NCBI GenBank assembly: GCA_026874595.1
Contig: CM049316.1
Coordinates: forward strand, 48,734,695 to 48,798,694
Direction: 5' to 3'
Length of the DNA: 64,000 bases
Origin: Sipunculus nudus
Lineage: Eukaryota; Annelida; Sipuncula; Golfingiida; Sipunculidae
Shown: positions 57,578 through 64,000 of the stretch, one piece after another
Numbering within the stretch: position 1 is the first letter of the stretch
Layout of the letters: every line of letters starts with the position of its first letter
Program-made: the position numbers and the translations under genes
The notes under the pieces: generated by a model
What the model was told of the DNA's origin: nothing
The model's input: only the letters and a program-made list of their open reading frames with translations
Database searches by the model: none

Positions 57578-60500
57578 TTACAAAACGAAACCGTAAGGAT
57601 ATGTGTAATTGCACTGTCCTTCAGGGTCTTTCCCTTCAGAATGAAATCTCCTTTTGGTGCAAGTCATTTTATAAGTTTTCACCAACTTTTTTGACTGCAA
57701 AGGTTTGCCCTCTTTATTTCTTATAACATGAAAAGGAATTACTACATCCTCACATTCTATTTCCCCATTCAAATAATTTAACACCATACTTTTCAACTTG
57801 TCATAATCCACATTGTTACATTTCTTCAAATTGAAACCTCTGGCTTTGTGTGCTTTAATGTTATCTGGTCCATGATAAGCATAATTTTTGGGACCCCCGC
57901 TAACAAAATGTGTCACGTGGCTTCCACCTTCAACACTATTTCGTCTTTCAGTTCACCCAACTGATTCCCCACAGGTAAACTGTCCCAATCATCTCTGCCC
58001 AAATAAAACAAAGAATCCGTATCAAAATACAAAACACGAAAAATGTTTTGTTTTCTTGTAGGAGATTAGGGACCATCCAATTTATCTAAATACGAATACA
58101 ATTCCAGCCTGCCATAACATGTTGTCAAAGCAGCATACACAACGTTGTTTGTTGAACCCAGAGTGTAACTTTCTTCTTTAGGTTCATATTGTACTTTAAC
58201 CTCATGTGGACCTAAATTACTTATGTCAACTACATTGATTGTTTCATCTTCTAAAAGTTCTTGTAATTTCTCATAGCTTTCAACATGTACTGTCTGCCTC
58301 ATTCCATCTTTTTGGCCAAAATTACCCCATAGAGAATTAGCAGCTGTTTTGGCCACAATTCAACCCTGAATTTTTAACAATTTTTTCATATTCTAACTTG
58401 ATCCCGTCTTTTTCAAAAACATCTTTAATAAATTGTTGTTTTTCTTCTTCACTTTTTACCCCTAAAGGCAAACCGTTTGCTTCTGTTTTTACTTTCATCC
58501 ACTTGTTGACGTATTCTTGAAACATGTTGTCCCACTCTTCCCAATGCCAAACCTGTTTAAGCATGTAACCTTTATCCAAAGCATTCTCTAATTCTACAGT
58601 ACACCAAGTCCCTTCTAGTTTCCTTTCATCTTCCCCATGAGAACATATTTCACGTTGATTTAAATCTTCCGCGCATTTCCTGCACAAGGGGAACATAAAA
58701 CGCCCGTTAGATTTGTATGGTAAAACAGGGTGAAATAAATCTGTAGGGGGTAAAACTGTACACTTTATAAAACCTCTGTATTTCCTTACATTCTGAACCT
58801 CTGGATTTAAAATTACTTCTGGAGCCCCCAAAGGAAACTGCCTGTATTTTTGCACGTAAGGGTACAATGAAGTAACATCAACATATATTATTTTCTTTTC
58901 CCTTGCACACTCTTTCAATAAACATGTAGCGTTTGTACGACCTCCAAAGAAAGCATCTCTAGGTTGCAAACACCTATTTACATTGTCAGATTGTTCTACT
59001 TCACATTTAAATTTATGCTCCCAAACAGAAATCACATTATAACCAGCTTTTTTCAAATCTGCTTCTTTCTTTTTCTGTAAAGTGTGAGCTGCTAAATTGG
59101 GGACGGTTGTGTTAGGTACAAAACTGTCCCCCCCCCCCTTGTACACTGAGCACAACCATGCCAAACACAACCGTTAAACTCATAAATTGAGTTTGTCTCT
59201 TTGCAGAAACCTTCTTCATTGTACAACGCTTCGTCTGTTTTAATTCTGACTTCTTTTCCCCTCCAGTGTTTGTGGCCTGATTTTATGGGAAAACCTATCT
59301 TTTTCTGTTCCTGTTCAAGCCAAGTAGCTGCTTTACAAGAAAGGTGTTTCAAACTTATCTGAGGGGGAATCATAGCAATGCTGTTTTCTTTTAAATGATT
59401 CAACCTGAAATCCTTCATGCAAGCCGAAGGCAAAGTTACACAACTCTTTAACAAGTCTATTCCTGTTATATTAAAATAATAAGCTCTGAATTGCAAACAA
59501 CCTTTGGCTAACAATATCACATCTGAAATACAGTATTCTTTCAATTCTTTAAAATGATCCCATTTTTCTTTCTTTCTTTCCTCATACCATTCTTCAAACA
59601 CTTCCCTCTCAGCTCCACTACCGAACATTTCTTTTGCTGGTAAAACTCCCACATAATCCCTGTTCTCAGGTTTATTGAACAAATAAGGGAAAACCCCTTC
59701 TTTATTTCTGTTATCCCGAAACTGTCTGGAAAATTTGCTAAAGCAATAGGTAAAAAATTTATTGAATCCTTAAACGAAATGCTACCTACATGCAGCTGTA
59801 AAATCTTAGCACCCCTCATCAGTAAACTTTCACATTTAACCCCGTTTTCCCCCTAACCATTCTTGCAGAAAACTGCCGTCATACCCTCCAAAACTATGTG
59901 CAAATAAAAGAGCTCCTTTTTTTTTCATTTACAAACAGCCAAGTGAAAAAATTATTTTTATTCTCATAATAAACAAGGCAACAATCTGCACACTTACGAT
60001 CCCCTTTAAAGCTTTCTTTATTGTTCAATTCTGCATGTTTTGCAGATAATCTTAAAGCCACGACCATGTTCATTTTATGTGTGCTTTTTCCTTGTTTATC
60101 AGGTTCCGACTGACATGCTTCCACGTCCCAAAAAATTATTGGCCCTTTATTAATTTTTACATCTTGATCACCTGCATAAAACATTCATGTTGTTCCAATT
60201 CCTCAACTGTTTTCTCTTGCTTACATATCTTACATATAATTTTGCCACACTTATGTTCTTTTTTTTTGAAAGTATAATAACAGCAAAGACATTTCTCACA
60301 TACTTTTGCCAACTTACATCGCGGTATAATACCCATCTGACATTTTTGATGATTTTCATAACAAAATTCACCTCTAAATTTGAAACCACAGTCACCGCAA
60401 GGAACTAAATCTTCTTCTTTCACAAATTTACATGCACGAAAAAAAACACACATATTACAACCTCCTGGCCATGTGTGTACTTTCTGGAAACCCTTTTGAC

Positions 60501-61395
60501 ATCTGTCGCAAAATTTTTCACTGTTCACATGTTTTCTAATATCTTTTATAACCATAGAATGCTTACCATCAACCAGGATATTGACAAAAGTTTTACAATT
60601 TTTCTTCGGTGTATCGTAAGCCTGATTTGTGTTCATGTAAGTTGTGTACACTCGAAGTCCTTCATCTTCTCTGAGCGCTTTGTCAAATTTCTCATAAGAC
60701 TTGTAGGTGCAACCGCTTGACTTCAGTTCTTCTATAGAAACACCTGCTTTCAGACACAAGTTTACAACTGCAGAATTCATCTCCTCCCTTTTCGTCTGGA
60801 TCTTCCTTTTAAATTGAGGTTTAGTGCCTATTTTATTCCATGCTTGAGCATACACAATAGCCCCTGGATCACGCATACCTTCATCCTGTTTTAAAAAATC
60901 TTTGGGGTCCAAATAAGTTCTTTTTCTTAGTTTCACATGTTTTAATGTCCATACCTCTCAAAGGTTTGACCATACAGGAAACCCCTCTAAGACCGGTCAT
61001 TTCCACGTATTTTACTTCTATTTTAAATTCCTCTCCAAACTTAAAGAAGTATTGGACTGCATTGTAGCTTCCACCTGGTTCATAAATTTCTCTAATGTTA
61101 AGTCTCTTTTTCTCACCCATTTTGTATTTAAATTCTCATTTCTCAAAGTAGGAGTTTCTATATGTAATTTTACATAGTCTTGAGGTTTAGCATCTTTGAA
61201 CAAATGCTTGAAAATACTCTTAAACAAGGATTTTACAGCCCTTACTGTTGTTTTTTTTCCGAAATATTTAATGTTCGGAAAAACTCTATGCACATGTCCA
61301 TTTTTGTTGAACCTTGGAAATCTGTGACTGGATATTGTTTCTGAACGAAATTCCCTCCTGTTCAACATAATGTAATTTCCTCGCTCCATTTTCAT
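57578..61395 (-). CDS. polB: DNA polymerase B (protein-primed type) with Cys-rich N-terminus, interrupted
   Basis: Replicates the element's linear genome. About 1,270 residues from ATG 61,395 to the stop at 57,578 after YPYGFVL. The N-terminal third has a Cys/His-rich zone (60,480-60,160: CDRCQKGFQ, CGDCGFKF, CEKCLCC, CKICKQ), as in Maverick polymerases. The exonuclease domain starts at IIFWDVEACQSE (about 60,105-60,140) and continues with FAHSFGGYDG and YCISDVILLAKGC. Polymerase motif A is YVDVTSLYPYVQKY (58,850-58,893), motif B KTAANSLWGNFGQ (about 58,310-58,350) and motif C DTDS (58,012-58,023). GGPKNYAY follows. All catalytic residues look intact. At least eight frame changes occur (for example the 11-C run at 59,128-59,138 and the 9-T run near 59,921), with one in-frame TAA at 58,066-58,068. 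Confidence 0.9.
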
Positions 61396-61421
61396 GTGAC
61401 ACTATCTGATTGTTCGAGTTG

Positions 61422-61428
61422 ATTTATA
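61422..61428 (-). promoter_or_regulatory. TATA box before polymerase gene
   Basis: TATAAAT on the minus strand, 27-33 bases upstream of the ATG at 61,395. Transcription would begin almost at the ATG, leaving a very short leader. The next ATG is only two codons on. Confidence 0.45.
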
Positions 61429-61495
61429 GGCTAAGATAATCACCAGGACAGGCAAATCTATCCAAATTACCAAAATCTATCTTGTTGCAGAGCTG

Positions 61496-61655
61496 TTAAT
61501 ACATTAACAAGCAACCCTTGTGACACTTATCACACATTTCCACAGGAAATAAAAACCACGCCAGACAAAATCCCATTAATACATTAACATTACAATAGAT
61601 CCTTGTGATACTAATATGACACTTCCACGGAAAAATACCACACTGATCGTTTCCA
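61496..61655. repeat. 80-bp imperfect direct repeat in the divergent promoter region
   Basis: TTAATACATTAACA starts at 61,496 and 61,576. Each is followed by CTTGTGA, then ACACTT or GACACTT, then TTCCAC(A/G)GAAA and ACCAC. It lies between two divergent genes, so it may be a shared regulatory or replication element. Confidence 0.6.
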
Positions 61656-61818
61656 CACATGTATGGCTTGCATCACGCGTTTGTCATTTTGAAATCAACC
61701 AATTAACAATTTTTGACCACTTTTCTCTCACCGGATTATCGTCATATCCGATATACATTAACATCTTTTCTAACCAATCAAATTTACGCATTTTCCCCGC
61801 ACTTTCTTGCATCTACAG

Positions 61819-61826
61819 TATAAATA
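61819..61826 (+). promoter_or_regulatory. TATA box for the rightward gene
   Basis: TATAAATA, 115 bp before the ATG at 61,941. This is a standard position for a TATA-driven promoter with a leader of about 85 bases. Confidence 0.55.
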
Positions 61827-61940
61827 ATTCACCCTGCTTCTAACCTACAGCTAGCTCAAGCTAACTACAGCATTCGACACAGCTATTCTACAACACACCA
61901 AGTTTTAATTTTTGCTCAACTGCAGAAATTACAAGTTACA

Positions 61941-64000
61941 ATGGAAGCTGAACAAGTTCAAACTCCTGTTGGTCAGAAGAAAGTGCTAGCCCAGAGAGAT
62001 GACATGATGCAGAAAAAAGTCAAGCAACTACCCCTTAAACTGGCAAATCTTCAAGAGGGCTTCCGTAAAGTTCAGCACAGGTTTACTGGGCAGACAGTTA
62101 ACCATGGTAAGGAAGTAAATCCTGGTATGGTGCAGGTGATCCAAAAAGGCATGAATTTCCATACCATGGGAATCAAAGAGACTATCGAACAGCTAAAGAA
62201 AGTTGACCTGCTGCCTGACGAATGTACAGATTGCCGTGAAGAGATCTGCAACCTCCAATACAGCGCTGGGAAGGGAGTGCAAGACATCCGAGGAAAACTC
62301 GTTGACCAGATAGAAGAAAATATAACGCTGATTATGCATACCAACAACCAAGTGGGCTACGAAATCGCCAATCGCAGAAACAAAGCGGGAGAAAAACTGC
62401 ATGGGACCTCCGATCTGGCCAAAGTGTTTGCTGATATTGTCAATACCCATTTGGACGCACCCGACCCCGCCTACCATGAAACTCTTCACGAACAGGTAAG
62501 CAACAATTTTCGGCAAACCTTTAGTTTAGACGACTAGTACGATGTTTTGAATCGTGCCTGCCCCTCATGCAAAGAAATTCACATTCCTTCAGATTCAGAC
62601 CTAATTGAAAAAATTGCCCAAGAACTCCAAAATTATGTTGGCCCCCTTTCCCACAAAATGTTTCCCCAAAAGAATGGGTTCCCTGTCGATTTTGTTTGGG
62701 ATATGCAAAATTACACCACGACACAAATTTCTGAATTTCAACAAGAATATCTAGACGAAGCTATTGAGTGCTTAAAAGATAAATCTCAAGAACCTTTCCT
62801 TTCTATGAACCAAGCATGCCCTTTCACATTTACACCAACATGCAATGGTGTTAATGTCACCCTCTTCTGCGTTGATATTCAGGCGGTTATATCTTTTGAC
62901 CTATTGACCCAAAACCAGCCAATCGTTTTTGTTTATGGAAACCACATAAAACCTGTCGAAATTATGACCCTTGCAAGATTTACCAATGTTTTTTTCATTT
63001 TCCAACCTGCACGACATTCATCACCTCCTTTCATTGCTTTATGGTTTTAAACCTTGGGAAAATACAACTCGGCTTGCCCCTCATCCAATGAGCGGCTATT
63101 TCACACCCAACAGAGCTCTGATTGATCAAGAGAAAGAACTGTTCTATGTTGCATGTTCTCAAAAAGAACATGAACACAGAATACAATTTATCATCAATCC
63201 TTTCAAACAAAATTTAACTATCAATGAACAACTTTCAATACCCTTAGAGAAAACATTGGTCAAATCTATGGAGTTTCAATTTTCGCCCTTACTTCAATAA
63301 ATGTATGATCATGAATCTTTCACTCACTTGCTGTTTAAACCTTCAGAAAAAATCATGCACTGCCTGAATATCCTGCAACAATGCAGTCAAGAATTGCCCC
63401 ACCGTTCTGTACCAAAATTTGAACAAATTCTCTTCTCCTCCCATAATGAAGTCATGTTCAGATTAATGACTCAAAAAATGTCCACATACGCTATACATTT
63501 GATTTCATTGAATGCTTTACTCTGTGACCCACCCAAATTCTGCAAAAAATCAATTAGCTATATTTCCACCCCACCTTCTTTCTGGTTCTCCTTGGATTGA
63601 CACTCATACCCAGGAAATAATAAACGGGGGAGTGTCATTCCAGAAAGCATGGTTCAACAGTCTACACCAGAACGCCACGCTCTATGAAACTCTCCTCACT
63701 TCCACACCTCATGCTTTTGCTTCTGTGGCACGTGCTTTTGAGCCTGATGTTCTGACACCCTCCAATTTTCCAACCATTTTTGCTCACATCTTCACCTTCT
63801 CCCTGACGGCATCTGTTTCAGCTATGGGTCCTAATGTTGAAAAACATTCCACACGACATGGTAACACCCATGCCCAAAATCGACACAGAACCTTTCCCTT
63901 TAGACTCCCTTATTGATGCCACAGATTCCATCCTACAAACCTTTTTCCAACAAATAGCCCCTGATAAAATAATCCAAACGAAGCCGAAAATTGTTGCAAA
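61941..64000 (+). CDS. Long divergent gene of unknown function, interrupted, runs off the edge
   Basis: ATG at 61,941. The first 198 codons are intact and encode a hydrophilic, largely helical segment (VKQLPLKLANLQEGFRKVQ; DECTDCREEICNLQ; IANRRNKAGEKLHGTSDL). A TAG at 62,535 is followed in the same frame by open coding to about 63,000 with a CPSC motif (RACPSCKEIHIPSDSD). A frame change in the T-run near 62,995 leads to 62,971-63,300. A TAA at 63,298 is followed in frame by 63,301-63,600, and a final change near 63,590 leads to 63,512-63,916 and onward. Total is at least 650 residues. I do not recognise it. It is the only plus-strand gene of the element, or possibly the first gene of a neighbour. 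Its composition matches the element's other genes. Confidence 0.55.

Larger units (their letters stand above)
44100..64000. mobile_element. Maverick/Polinton-type virus-like element (right end outside the window)
   Basis: One block carries family B DNA polymerase with Cys-rich N-terminus, retroviral-type integrase, FtsK/HerA-type packaging ATPase and a major capsid protein of the invertebrate F54H12.2-like type. These are the defining genes of Mavericks/Polintons and the related adintovirus-like group. Genes are compact, mostly on the minus strand and often within 2-20 bp of each other. One long gene diverges to the right. Most genes carry frame breaks. The element's terminal inverted repeats are not visible, so the ends given are those of the gene block. 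Confidence 0.85.

Noticed and set aside
44100-64000. Alternative genetic code (TAA or TGA read as sense)
   Set aside because: In-frame stops are few and mixed in type, and frameshifts are more common. Decay or sequence error explains both more simply.
1-64000. tRNA or rRNA genes
   Set aside because: No B-box-like GGTTCGAATCC with a matching cloverleaf and no rRNA core sequence was noticed. A covariance-model scan would be decisive.

Overview
The window looks like a piece of a repeat-rich invertebrate animal genome, most likely marine. The evidence is AT-rich non-coding DNA with many microsatellites, DNA-transposon debris, a DIRS-type retroelement, a CR1/L2-type LINE fragment and a Maverick/Polinton virus-like element. 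I cannot fix the phylum; mollusc is a guess from the repeat types. No complete host gene is visible. There is one promoter-like segment (6,348-6,471) and one exon-like segment (20,488-20,621).

Layout. Positions 1-20,700 are intergenic DNA with nested transposon remnants. They include a 3.5-kb element with about 410-bp terminal inverted repeats (1-3,495), two of the three copies of a 0.2-kb MITE, a 48-bp minisatellite (6,800-7,160), and a 3-kb element whose ends are built from inverted TGGACGCT motifs (15,550-18,607). Positions 20,750-36,570 hold one satellite complex. A composite minisatellite (about 72 bp plus a variable number of GTCACT hexamers) and a 77-bp array are amplified as 5.08-kb tandem units. 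Two of these units carry a 0.49-kb piece of a LINE whose longer copy lies at 40,205-41,095. Positions 36,570-40,200 hold a decayed DIRS-like element (gag-like, reverse transcriptase/RNase H, tyrosine recombinase). A TTAA-flanked 0.8-kb MITE follows at 41,671-42,484.

Positions 44,100-64,000 hold a Maverick/Polinton-type virus-like element that runs off the right edge. Twelve or so tightly packed minus-strand genes run leftward from a protein-primed-type DNA polymerase B at 57,578-61,395. In transcription order they are polymerase, penton-like minor capsid candidate, packaging ATPase, a large unknown gene, three unknown or disordered genes including basic and acidic proteins, retroviral-type integrase, a small membrane protein, two basic proteins, an AT-hook protein, the double-jelly-roll-type major capsid protein and a last unknown gene. 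One long gene of unknown function diverges to the right from 61,941. The set covers replication (PolB), integration (integrase), packaging (ATPase) and virion formation (capsid proteins). Almost every gene is broken by single-base indels, often in homopolymers, and by a few in-frame stops. The copy is therefore either decayed or affected by sequence error. No adenain-type protease was found.
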